Source of the DNA: Anaerolineales bacterium UBA3001
GTDB taxonomy: Bacteria > Chloroflexota > Anaerolineae > Anaerolineales > UBA11657
Length of the DNA: 39,572 nucleotides
Assembly (NCBI GenBank): GCA_002346435.1
Contig: DDZT01000093.1
Coordinates: 1-39,572, forward strand
Reading direction: 5' to 3'
Positions 1 through 7,933 of this stretch are shown here, piece after piece (the first letter of the stretch is position 1; every line of letters starts with the position of its first letter). Made by a program: the position numbers and the translations under genes. The notes beneath the pieces are model-generated. The model saw only the letters and a list, made by a program, of their open reading frames with translations, ran no database searches and was not told the origin of the DNA.

Positions 1-186
1 ATGCGACCTCTCCATAACATGCGTTGTTTTTCATTATAGCACGACGTAATTGAATATTTTCTTAGCAATAACAACAGGTACAAGTAACTTACCATACAAT
101 CATGTTACAATCATATATCAAAACATAAAATTGGATTATCTAAGTTTCAATGCTCAATATTCTACAGAAACACAAGGAATATCACG

Positions 187-1491
187 GTGGGGAAAAATAG
201 AAAGGCGGTTGTCATAGGAGCTGGAGTAATTGGTTGCTCTATAACGTTTGAGCTGCAAAAGAAAGGATACTCGGTCACCTGTATAGATAGAAATGACAAA
301 GTAGGATGGGGCTCCACTGCAAATTCGACTGCAATTGTACGAACCTGCTACTCTACTTTACAAGGAGTTTCCTTAGCATACGAAGGTCTATCTTACTGGA
401 AAGATTGGGGGAATTATGTGCAATGCAATCACAAATCAGATATTGCTAAGTATATCGAATGTGGCATGACACAAATCATGGCCCCGGACAATCATTGGAA
501 AAAGGTTATACCAATTTACGATAAACTAGGGATCGAGTACAAGATTCTAGATGTTGACGAATTGCGACAACGATTTCCTTTTATGAGTACAGCATCTTTT
601 TGGCCACCCTCATTACCAAATGACGACGTGTTCTGGCAAGAATCATCTAAAGAAGTGCCTGGCGCTGTTTACAATCCAGGAGAAGGTTATGTCAGCGATC
701 CGCAATTAGCAACCAGAAATCTTCAAGAATCCGCCGAGACTGCTGGAGCAAACTTTTTGCTAGGAAGAAAAGTTACTGCGATACTACGTGATGAGCATAA
801 AGTACACGGATTAGTCCTGGACGAGGAAGAAAAAATAGAAGCGGACATTGTAGTAAATGTGACTGGACCCCATTCGTTCATCATTAATCGTATGGCTGAT
901 GTAGACTCAGGCATGAATGTTAGTACTAGGCCCTTGAGAGAGGAAGTCCATTGCGTACCTGCTCCACCTGGAGTTAACATACAAGATTTAGGCGGTCCAA
1001 CATCCGATAACGACAATGGTGTTTATTTCCGTCCCGAAGCTGGCAACACGATTCTAGTTGGAGGTGGAGCATCAGGAGATAATATGGAATGGATTGAAAA
1101 CCCTGATGAATTTAATACTAATGTCACTGAAAAGCTATGGAAAACCCAAGTATACAGACTAGCGAAGAGACTACCTGATTTACAAGTTCCAAATGAAACT
1201 AGAGGTGTTGTAGACTTATATGACGTAACTGAGGATTGGATTCCAATTTACGACCGCTCAGATTTAAATGGATTCTACATGGCAGTAGGTACAAGTGGTA
1301 ATCAGTTCAAGAATGCAGCCGCTGTAGGATTTATGATGTCGACACTAATCGACAAATGCGAAAATGGCCATGATCATGATAATGATCCAATCATTGTGAA
1401 AGGACGATACACTGGTCTAGATTTGGATATGGGATTCTATTCAAGACTGCGTGCAGTGAATACTGAGAGTAGCTTATCTGTTTTAGGATAG
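187..1491 (+). CDS. FAD-dependent oxidoreductase, DAO/sarcosine oxidase-like
   Basis: The protein (434 aa) is a flavoenzyme of the D-amino acid oxidase superfamily, which oxidises amines or N-methylated amino acids. The N-terminus carries the dinucleotide-binding motif GAGVIG (residues 11-16) with an acidic residue at the end of the second strand (D34). It is followed by the STANSTAIVR segment typical of sarcosine or dimethylglycine dehydrogenase-like proteins. The C-terminus has the second flavin motif (GTSGNQFKNA). The start is GTG at 187, supported by AAGGA at 174-178. The gene stands alone and converges on the Cys-rich gene downstream. The substrate cannot be read from the sequence; a family of this type is common in marine Chloroflexota and Actinobacteria. 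No signal peptide is visible, so it is probably cytoplasmic. Confidence 0.85.
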   Translation: MGKNRKAVVIGAGVIGCSITFELQKKGYSVTCIDRNDKVGWGSTANSTAIVRTCYSTLQGVSLAYEGLSYWKDWGNYVQCNHKSDIAKYIECGMTQIMAPDNHWKKVIPIYDKLGIEYKILDVDELRQRFPFMSTASFWPPSLPNDDVFWQESSKEVPGAVYNPGEGYVSDPQLATRNLQESAETAGANFLLGRKVTAILRDEHKVHGLVLDEEEKIEADIVVNVTGPHSFIINRMADVDSGMNVSTRPLREEVHCVPAPPGVNIQDLGGPTSDNDNGVYFRPEAGNTILVGGGASGDNMEWIENPDEFNTNVTEKLWKTQVYRLAKRLPDLQVPNETRGVVDLYDVTEDWIPIYDRSDLNGFYMAVGTSGNQFKNAAAVGFMMSTLIDKCENGHDHDNDPIIVKGRYTGLDLDMGFYSRLRAVNTESSLSVLG

Positions 1492-1518
1492 TAACAATAA
1501 AATTGTATTCCAACTCAA

Positions 1519-1848
1519 TTATTGTGTAAGATTCTCTAGCACGGGATTTTGTTGATGACAATTTCCACAACCAATCTCTGGTTCAGTAACCTCAGACTCT
1601 ACATTTTTGCACCATACAGTAATACTCATACGACGCCAAAATCCAAACACTCCAGGCGTCACTATAGCACGATATTCCAAATGCTCACAAGAATTACACT
1701 GCTGCCAACGAGGCACATGACATGTCTTGCACAAATTCACATTCCAATCACTTTGACTTGTATGCAGCAATCTACATTCCTGGTGCTCACGACCACGATG
1801 CATGTCCTCGTAATAGTAACTACACTGAGCACCAAAGGGTGTCTTCAT
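1519..1848 (-). CDS. Cys-rich conserved small protein (zinc-ribbon-like) next to efp
   Basis: This is a 109-residue protein with nine cysteines, most of them in pairs: C9, C25, C40/C43, C51/C54, C80 and C94/C97. The spacing suggests two or three zinc knuckles, although no catalytic motif is visible. The start is 12 bases after the efp stop on the same strand, so the two are almost certainly cotranscribed. I recognise the pattern (YYYED..RG...QECRLL near the N-terminus, a C-terminal GCGNCH) from unnamed Chloroflexota proteins, but no function is known to me. A role in nucleic acid or ribosome binding is a guess from the zinc-ribbon look and the efp linkage. The opposite strand has an ORF of similar length, but the paired Cys and tight spacing favour this one. 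Confidence 0.75.
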   Translation of the reverse strand: MKTPFGAQCSYYYEDMHRGREHQECRLLHTSQSDWNVNLCKTCHVPRWQQCNSCEHLEYRAIVTPGVFGFWRRMSITVWCKNVESEVTEPEIGCGNCHQQNPVLENLTQ

Positions 1849-1860
1849 TATAAATTTGAT

Positions 1861-2418
1861 CTAAACTCGAGTTAGATATTTGCCCGTGCGAGTATCTATT
1901 CGCACAATGTCCTCAGTATCGATAAAAAGTGGTACCTGCACTTCAAGTCCTGTAGATAATGTCACTGTTTTTGTAGCACCGGTTGCAGTATCACCTTTTA
2001 CACCTACTTCTGATTTTGTGACTGGTATCTCAACAGTCAAGGGAACTTCCACTTCTAGTGCCTCACCTTCATATTCGGTCACACCTACTTGCATACCTTC
2101 CAGAAGATAGGGCAAAGCATCTTGTAAAGCAGAAGCATTCAGTACCATCTGATCGAAATTATCTACATCCATGAAATGATACAGGTCGCCATCCGCATAT
2201 AAAAATTGTCCCTGACGTGTATCCAATCGGACATCCTGCACCTTTTCTCCAGAATTGAACTTACGTTCTACGGTTGCTCCTGTTCTGAGATTACGGACTT
2301 TTGTCCGTATGGTAGCGCTACCACGACCAGGTTTGTGGTGCGAATAATCTAATACGCGCCACAAATCATTATCAGTAACAAAAGTCACTCCCTTACGCAA
2401 CTGATTCACATCAATCAT
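1861..2418 (-). CDS. efp: translation elongation factor P
   Basis: The product is EF-P (185 aa, the usual length), which binds between the P and E sites and rescues ribosomes stalled at polyproline. The N-terminal KOW-like domain carries the tip loop KPGRGSA, so the residue at the modified position is Arg32 rather than Lys. The OB domains follow, with a C-terminal TGLEVQVPLFI...DTRTGKYLTRV block. R-type EF-P is known from rhamnosylating proteobacteria and also from Thermus, where the Arg is not treated by EpmA. No EarP, EpmA or EpmB gene lies in this window. The start ATG has an AGGAT-type Shine-Dalgarno. A near-consensus sigma-A promoter sits at 2457-2486. The Cys-rich gene follows in the same operon. 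Confidence 0.97.
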   Translation of the reverse strand: MIDVNQLRKGVTFVTDNDLWRVLDYSHHKPGRGSATIRTKVRNLRTGATVERKFNSGEKVQDVRLDTRQGQFLYADGDLYHFMDVDNFDQMVLNASALQDALPYLLEGMQVGVTEYEGEALEVEVPLTVEIPVTKSEVGVKGDTATGATKTVTLSTGLEVQVPLFIDTEDIVRIDTRTGKYLTRV

Positions 2419-2456
2419 AATATATATCCTATACTAATAATCACAAACTCTTGAAA

Positions 2457-2486
2457 ATTATAACTAACGATACATGACTAAGTCAA
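2457..2486 (-). promoter_or_regulatory. sigma-A-type promoter of efp
   Basis: Read on the minus strand, TTGACT (2486-2481) and a perfect TATAAT (2462-2457) are separated by 18 bases. Transcription would start near 2450, giving a leader of about 32 nt before the efp ATG at 2418. The -35 box directly abuts the stop codon of the upstream membrane-protein gene, so efp has its own promoter. Confidence 0.7.
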
Positions 2487-4532
2487 TCATTTTTCGTTAT
2501 CTAAATTAATGCCCAAGTGCACTATACCATTCAAATATTCGTTACCATCTGAATCATGTACAACTACCCGATTGCCAGTCGAGGATTCAAAAAGGCCCAC
2601 TTCAACCATCACACAATCGAGAGATGATGAGTCTGACAATCTTATATTCCGCACATCTCGAACAGTCTCATCATTAACCCATTGCCAAAAAGGGAACATA
2701 CGACCCAATGGTGGCCCATCTGCCATGCCTAGCAAATTACCCTGACAATCAAAGGCATGCACAAAAACTTCTTCAGTACTGGGTGAATTCAACTTCCATA
2801 TAAGTTCTACCAAAAGTTCACCACGCGTATCTAAAGTCAGTAATCCTGAAAATAAAATCAGCCGCCCTCTATCAAATATAGCCAAGGGAATTTGATCAAT
2901 GATAGACAAATCTTCATGAAGCACTTGTCCCACATCTGTAAAACCAAGGGGTCCATCCCCATAAGTTGTAAGCCAAATATGATCGTACTGTCTTATGCGA
3001 TCAGCCATTTCATCCCAATGCAGCACCTCACCCCATACATCATAATAATGATGGTCGGGCTCAACAGCTACTAAAGGAAAATTGATGCCATCTACTTGCA
3101 CTACCTGATTGGTGTGAACACCAACCAACTGACCTGGATTATGATATTCCGGAATCACTACTACACCATCGTGTACTATCGGATAGGTGTGGTGAGCCGA
3201 TGCCAACCAAGTAGTAGGATTAACTACTAAGTGAGTGTCTTCCGGAAACAGTTCAACAGCACTAACCATATCCGATATCGGTGCAAGTGCCCTTCTATGT
3301 AATTCAACTCGCGAATTAATATATCTAATTGGTATAGTTAATAACGTTACTGATAACAAGACTGCTAACCAAGAATGATATTTGCTACGGCTAGCCATTA
3401 AGGAAACCAGACCAGACCACATTAGTACTGCACCAATAGAAGGCAAAACAGTCAATCTAGGACTCACAACTACGTACAATTGTGGCAACGTTAAGATGGA
3501 CGGTAAAGACATTAGCATAACCAAAATAACGCTCAACAAAAACAGACGCAGTTTGTCAAATCGCCAAAATATCAGCGCTACAATAACCAAGCATAATGAC
3601 CCAACAATAACTACCGATTGTGGTTCAGACCAATTCGTTTGATTAGAAAGAAAAAGCGCAAAGGGTTGTACAGGAAATGTGTAAGCAGCAAAAAAGAAGA
3701 TTGCATTATTCCATATCTCGAGCATGGGTCGCAATGTTGGCAAACCAGTGTCAAGCCGCATCTTATCTATGGATGCCCAAAGTAACGGAAAGGCAGTATT
3801 GGCTACCACTGAAATAGATATAAATAATCTAGTACTAATGGTAATTTCACTAGAGTCAATCTTATTCTGCTTGCGAAAATCACGTAATACCACAATCCAT
3901 AGGACCACCAACGCATAACCGGCAATTAAGCCTGATTCATGCGCAAATGGCGCCAAACAAGCGCTCAGAGCTGAAATATATATCCATATAGGATATCCAC
4001 TATTATAGAAATTCAGTATAGCCAGTATTGATAACAATACCAACATAGTAACTAGCAAATGAAATAGGGAAGCAACCAATGGGATAGCGATAGAAGCGAA
4101 AGGGAAACTGCATAACACTATGGCAGCTTGCCAAGCAAAAATATTCCTAGCTATGGATTTAGATATTGACCTTTTATTTGGCTTTAAATCATTATCTAAA
4201 GCCAACCATACTTTTAATCCGATTGCGGTAATCAACCAACCATTGCATATCATCACAATTATGTTCAGCAAGTGAAAAGCAAAGGTATTCGTAGCACCAA
4301 ACAACCATTGCCATATCCTAAAAATAGAAAATCCTAGAGGTCGATAGTAAGGAAAACCAGACGCTGAAATCCAAAAAGACAGCAAAGAACGTCCTTGCAT
4401 AAACTCAAAATTGGCTACATCATCCCAGAAAAAGGGCAACTCAAGAACTGGCCAATATAGGACAGCCACCAACACTGGTGAAGTGAGGAAATGAATCCAA
4501 ATAAGTAAACGCGAATCAATAGTTCTATACAT
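2487..4532 (-). CDS. large multi-pass membrane protein, GT-C glycosyltransferase-like
   Basis: The protein is about 681 aa. Roughly the first 400 residues form some ten hydrophobic segments, followed by a soluble C-terminal region of about 260 residues. Near the N-terminus, after the first membrane span, there is an Asp-Asp pair in FFWDDVANF. This position and context match the first extracytoplasmic loop of GT-C glycosyltransferases, which use polyprenyl-phosphate sugars. I see no further family-specific motif, so the sugar-transfer role is tentative and the C-terminal domain is unassigned. The start is ATG at 4532; an in-frame TTG lies at 4541, and neither has a clear Shine-Dalgarno. It starts about 30 bases after the dinG stop on the same strand and is probably cotranscribed with it. 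Confidence 0.7.
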   Translation of the reverse strand: MYRTIDSRLLIWIHFLTSPVLVAVLYWPVLELPFFWDDVANFEFMQGRSLLSFWISASGFPYYRPLGFSIFRIWQWLFGATNTFAFHLLNIIVMICNGWLITAIGLKVWLALDNDLKPNKRSISKSIARNIFAWQAAIVLCSFPFASIAIPLVASLFHLLVTMLVLLSILAILNFYNSGYPIWIYISALSACLAPFAHESGLIAGYALVVLWIVVLRDFRKQNKIDSSEITISTRLFISISVVANTAFPLLWASIDKMRLDTGLPTLRPMLEIWNNAIFFFAAYTFPVQPFALFLSNQTNWSEPQSVVIVGSLCLVIVALIFWRFDKLRLFLLSVILVMLMSLPSILTLPQLYVVVSPRLTVLPSIGAVLMWSGLVSLMASRSKYHSWLAVLLSVTLLTIPIRYINSRVELHRRALAPISDMVSAVELFPEDTHLVVNPTTWLASAHHTYPIVHDGVVVIPEYHNPGQLVGVHTNQVVQVDGINFPLVAVEPDHHYYDVWGEVLHWDEMADRIRQYDHIWLTTYGDGPLGFTDVGQVLHEDLSIIDQIPLAIFDRGRLILFSGLLTLDTRGELLVELIWKLNSPSTEEVFVHAFDCQGNLLGMADGPPLGRMFPFWQWVNDETVRDVRNIRLSDSSSLDCVMVEVGLFESSTGNRVVVHDSDGNEYLNGIVHLGINLDNEK

Positions 4533-4561
4533 TTTCAACAAGTAGCAAGCTTGGATATATA

Positions 4562-7378
4562 CTATTTATTAATCCACATAGCAGCCGTCTTAGGTAAATC
4601 ATACAAATTACCTCTCCATTGCTTACACTCAGGTAATGATTCCAAAAACGTTCTGCCGTACGACTTAGTGATTATTCTCCGGTCAAACACTACAATGAGT
4701 CCGCGGTCTTTTTTGCTTCGAATTAAACGTCCAAATCCCTGCCGAAATCTTATGATAGCCTTAGGCACTAAGTAATCAACAAAAGCATTGATCTGGCCAT
4801 CTTGCTCAACTACTGCACTCCTAGATTGAATAATTGGATCCGATGGCACATCAAAGGGTAAACGCGCTATCACTACTACAGACAGAGCCGAACCAGCAAC
4901 GTCAATGCCCTCCCAAAAACTTTGTGTGCCCAAAAGGACTGCTTTATCTGCATTCCTGAAAGATGTTAGAAGCTGATGTCGAGAGGCACTACCTGATTGA
5001 TCATATACCATAATTCCTTCTCGTTCTAAAGGACCACGAATAGCATGGGCAGTATCACGGAGCTGTACGTGAGAGGTAAACAGAACCAACGCCCGTCCAT
5101 CCGTAGCTTTACATAGTTCTACAATACCCTCTTCCAAATCTTTTTGATATTTTTCTCTATTCGGTGGTTCTGCTACATCACTGGGTATACACAATAAAGT
5201 AGATTTTTTATAATCAAACGGTGAACCTATTGCAACCTCATCTGCGTCCTCTGCATGCAAACGATTCCGAATAAAACTAAAATTACCGGCGGTTGTCGTA
5301 AGAGTAGCAGACGTCATAACTACTGCGTTTTTTTCATACCATAGATGTTCTTGAACTAACGGACCCACATGTAATGGAGCACTACGGATTGTCAACAAAT
5401 TACCATCATTAGATAAATGAATCCAGAAAATCTGATCATCCTGTTCCTCGGTTACCAATCCGTGCACACGAGCGTCAAAATCATTTAATTTACCTATTAT
5501 AGAACCTATATTAGACTGCAATTCTTCATCTTCATCCCTGTCTCGACCAACAATTTTATTATACTCGTCCAATATATCCTTCAAGTTTTTAATCGTTGAA
5601 GTCAAAGTATTGTGTAAATTCTCCCAAACAACTTCTACGTCGGCCCACTCGGAACTATTTCTAGACTGGGCTTTTATCAGTAATCGTCTATCATATCCGC
5701 TGTTGCTATTAGAGTCTTGATACTGAGCAAATTTTTTCAAGACCTTGAAAAAACTCGTGGAATGAATTAACACGTTATCAATTGATTTAGATGTTCCATC
5801 AACATCATTTTTAATTTGCTGCTTCCTAGCGGTTACCTTATGTACTCGTGTCATTAACTGCTTTAGCAGTCCACTTTTTCTATTCACTAAGTTCTTTAGT
5901 AGTCTTTCAAAGTCTATCTGACGCGCCGCAAAACTGAGGCCGTTTGTCGTAGCATCCTCCAGATGATGTGCCTCATCAATAATGAGATACTTGTACTCCG
6001 GCAATACGTGATTTTCGGAAGCTACATCAGCCAGCAACAATGCATGATTAACAACCACCAAGTGAGCTGATTCAGCCGCACGTCGGGCTCGGTCAAAAGG
6101 GCAACCACCTTCTATCACCTTGGCGCAACGGTTCTTAGTACAGTTTTCATCTTCTGCAGATATTTGCCTCCATACAGCAAGTTCGCCCGGGCCGGAAAGA
6201 TTAATCTCAGAACGATCACCTGACTTCGATTTAGCCAACCAAACATACAATTTAGCCAACACGTTCATTTCGGTAACGTTATTAGGTCCTCTTTTGCGCA
6301 ATATATCAAAGCGACGCGGGCAAATATAATTACCTCGACCTTTTTGTACCACAGCTCGGAATGGCATATCTAAGACTTCATCTAAAACTGGCACATCTTT
6401 ATTAATCAACTGATCCTGTAGGTTTATTGTGTTGGTTGATACAACTACACGCTCATCATTTGTACACGCCCATTTAATGGCAGGTGCCAGATAAGCTAAG
6501 CTCTTGCCAATACCTGTACCAGCTTCTGCCAAAAGATGACGTGGGTGGGAAATCGCCTTCGCAACATTCCTCATCATTTCAATTTGCTCAACTCTATGTT
6601 CAAAATTCTCTAGATGCTTGGACAACAAACCATTAGATGAAAATAAAGCTTCCAACGCAGATATGTCCAGCTCTTCCTTGTTATCATCATCTCTAGGACG
6701 TAAAGCTTCAGACTCCGGTGCTAATGCATCAAAATTGTATAAGTCTACGTTCTCTTGTGACTGACCAGGAACTTCCTTCTGACGCTCATCTAGAAGCTTA
6801 TCCAAAGGTAACTCAGCACCCCACTCCACACCCTTATTCATGCGACTAAGGCGCAAAAGTTCTATGACAATGTTGCTTGGGATATCCTTGGCCATAGACA
6901 TCATCTTGGCATATATCGCAAAAGTTACCCTAGCATCATCCAATGCACGGTGTGTAGCTGGAAGTTTTACTTCCAACTGCATAGCAAGAGACCCTAGACT
7001 ATATCGAGCAGCAGAGGGCAACACACAAGCTGCCAAATGCATAGTATCAATTCGACTGTTGGACAGAAAAGCCCCATACTTGCCTAGAAAATTCAAATCA
7101 AATTGTATGTTGTGACCAATTATCGGATGATTTCCAACAAATTTTTCTAACTCTGATATCTTGTCATGTACCGACGGTGCCGTAGATACCATTTCATTTG
7201 TTATTGACGTCAACTGGGTGATGTATTGGGAAATGGATTTACCGGGATTAATCAGAGTTTGGAACTCATCCTTGATTTCATCTCCACGAAACTTTACAGC
7301 CCCAATCTCTATGATTGCGTCACTAGACGAATCAAGCCCGGTAGTTTCTAAATCAAGTGCAACCATTGTACGAATCAT
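4562..7378 (-). CDS. dinG: DinG-type Fe-S helicase with N-terminal 3'-5' exonuclease domain
   Basis: This 938-residue protein fuses a DnaQ-like DEDDh exonuclease to an XPD/DinG superfamily-2 helicase. The exonuclease part (about residues 1-170) shows DLETTGLD, GHNIQFDLNFL and HRALDDA, so its catalytic acidic residues and His are present. The helicase part has Walker A (AGTGIGKS), DEAH, and four Cys around NYIC, CTKNRC and GGC that fit a 4Fe-4S cluster. The same architecture is known in Firmicutes and related phyla, acting in DNA repair and replication. I place the start at ATG 7378, the first Met consistent with the exonuclease fold, with AGGAG about 12 bases upstream. An in-frame ATG at 7468 lies inside a 21-bp inverted repeat and is rejected. 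Confidence 0.92.
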   Translation of the reverse strand: MIRTMVALDLETTGLDSSSDAIIEIGAVKFRGDEIKDEFQTLINPGKSISQYITQLTSITNEMVSTAPSVHDKISELEKFVGNHPIIGHNIQFDLNFLGKYGAFLSNSRIDTMHLAACVLPSAARYSLGSLAMQLEVKLPATHRALDDARVTFAIYAKMMSMAKDIPSNIVIELLRLSRMNKGVEWGAELPLDKLLDERQKEVPGQSQENVDLYNFDALAPESEALRPRDDDNKEELDISALEALFSSNGLLSKHLENFEHRVEQIEMMRNVAKAISHPRHLLAEAGTGIGKSLAYLAPAIKWACTNDERVVVSTNTINLQDQLINKDVPVLDEVLDMPFRAVVQKGRGNYICPRRFDILRKRGPNNVTEMNVLAKLYVWLAKSKSGDRSEINLSGPGELAVWRQISAEDENCTKNRCAKVIEGGCPFDRARRAAESAHLVVVNHALLLADVASENHVLPEYKYLIIDEAHHLEDATTNGLSFAARQIDFERLLKNLVNRKSGLLKQLMTRVHKVTARKQQIKNDVDGTSKSIDNVLIHSTSFFKVLKKFAQYQDSNSNSGYDRRLLIKAQSRNSSEWADVEVVWENLHNTLTSTIKNLKDILDEYNKIVGRDRDEDEELQSNIGSIIGKLNDFDARVHGLVTEEQDDQIFWIHLSNDGNLLTIRSAPLHVGPLVQEHLWYEKNAVVMTSATLTTTAGNFSFIRNRLHAEDADEVAIGSPFDYKKSTLLCIPSDVAEPPNREKYQKDLEEGIVELCKATDGRALVLFTSHVQLRDTAHAIRGPLEREGIMVYDQSGSASRHQLLTSFRNADKAVLLGTQSFWEGIDVAGSALSVVVIARLPFDVPSDPIIQSRSAVVEQDGQINAFVDYLVPKAIIRFRQGFGRLIRSKKDRGLIVVFDRRIITKSYGRTFLESLPECKQWRGNLYDLPKTAAMWINK

Positions 7379-7407
7379 TTGAGTATTTAGCTCCTGAAGA
7401 TTTGCAT

Positions 7408-7413
7408 ATTGTA
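7408..7413 (-). promoter_or_regulatory. possible -10 box of dinG
   Basis: On the minus strand this reads TACAAT (5 of 6 consensus), 30 bases before the chosen dinG start. No good -35 is visible; the expected -35 position falls in the left arm of the inverted repeat at 7427-7447. Confidence 0.35.
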
Positions 7414-7426
7414 CACAACCACAAAC

Positions 7427-7487
7427 AATGATGATACCTGAGTGATTAATACCCTTGCAGGTTATCAATCACTCAGGTATCATCATT
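7427..7487. repeat. 21-bp perfect inverted repeat with 19-nt spacer
   Basis: The arms 7427-7447 and 7467-7487 are perfectly complementary over 21 bp and begin AATGATGATACC. The 19-nt spacer contains ACC and GGT that could add three further pairs after a small internal loop. It lies between the rpmB terminator and the dinG start, overlapping where a dinG -35 would be. Neither side is followed by a T-run, so it is not an ordinary terminator. It may be a large operator, a folded leader or a remnant of a small mobile repeat. I saw no second copy in the window. Confidence 0.85.
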
Positions 7488-7536
7488 TGCACATTATAAA
7501 TAAGCTGAATAACAATATGGTCAGAGCTTAAATTAA

Positions 7537-7573
7537 AACGACTGCGAAATCTTGTGGATTGCAGTCGTTACGA
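7537..7573 (-). terminator. rho-independent terminator of rpmB
   Basis: A 9-bp stem (AACGACTGC at 7537-7545 with GCAGTCGTT at 7561-7569) has a 15-nt loop. On the minus strand it is followed directly by TTTTAATTT. It begins 22 bases after the rpmB stop. Confidence 0.75.
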
Positions 7574-7591
7574 ATTACGGCTTGAAATCTA

Positions 7592-7771
7592 TCAGACTTT
7601 TGCCAGTGTCTTAATACACTTGGCACAAAGTACTTTATGAACCGGTCTGCCGTCTTCCCAGACTGTTACTTTCTGCAAGTTGGCCTTAAATGTCCTTCTA
7701 GTAGAGTGCATAGATTTAGGTACATTTCTACCAAACCGTGTTCTTTTACTGCAATGAGCGCATTTAGCCAT
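7592..7771 (-). CDS. rpmB: 50S ribosomal protein L28
   Basis: A 59-residue ORF matches L28: it starts MAKCAHCSKRTRFG, has the basic SMHSTRRTFKANLQKV segment, and ends with VLCAKCIKTLAKV. It keeps both Cys pairs (C4/C7 and C49/C52), so it is the zinc-binding C+ form. The start codon ATG at 7771 is preceded by AAGGA (complement of 7781-7785) with a 9-base gap. It faces the fakA operon and is closed by its own terminator. The arrangement of rpmB divergent from or adjacent to a DAK-type fakA gene is widespread in Firmicutes and Chloroflexota. At under 60 residues it is easily missed by automatic callers. Confidence 0.95.
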   Translation of the reverse strand: MAKCAHCSKRTRFGRNVPKSMHSTRRTFKANLQKVTVWEDGRPVHKVLCAKCIKTLAKV

Positions 7772-7871
7772 CGATTATAATCCTTAGACCTTATTGTGTC
7801 AGCGCAGAATTTTACCACAAACTTGGTAATATTAGGGTGGAATCAAGAAAATAGGTGTTTCACTTCTCATG

Positions 7872-7885
7872 AACAAACGTTTGTT
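7872..7885. promoter_or_regulatory. 14-bp perfect palindrome, LexA-box-like operator
   Basis: AACAAACGTTTGTT is a perfect palindrome. With its flanks it reads GAACAAACGTTTG, which fits the Gram-positive LexA consensus CGAAC-RNRY-GTTYC except at the two outermost bases. It covers the -35 position of the TATACT box at 7895-7900, 49 bases before the fakA start. Confidence 0.45.
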
Positions 7886-7894
7886 AGTCAAATA

Positions 7895-7900
7895 TATACT
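7895..7900 (+). promoter_or_regulatory. likely -10 box of the fakA-recG operon
   Basis: TATACT matches 5 of 6 consensus positions. A transcription start near 7907 would leave a leader of about 27 nt before the fakA ATG at 7934, including AAGGA at 7914-7918. The corresponding -35 is non-consensus and lies in the palindrome. Confidence 0.4.
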
Positions 7901-7933
7901 AAATTGAAAGACAAAGGAATTGAAACTGTTACT

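Noticed and set aside
1..186. Left-edge stretch before the first gene
   Set aside because: I see no complete gene, RNA or hairpin; a short frame ending at 39 could be the tail of a gene outside the window, but it cannot be supported.
1549..1875. 108-residue plus-strand reading frame
   Set aside because: It is antisense to the Cys-rich gene, whose paired Cys and 12-base spacing to efp mark the minus strand as coding.
7427..7487. Inverted repeat read as a terminator
   Set aside because: There is no T-run after either arm, and rpmB already has a separate terminator at 7537-7573.
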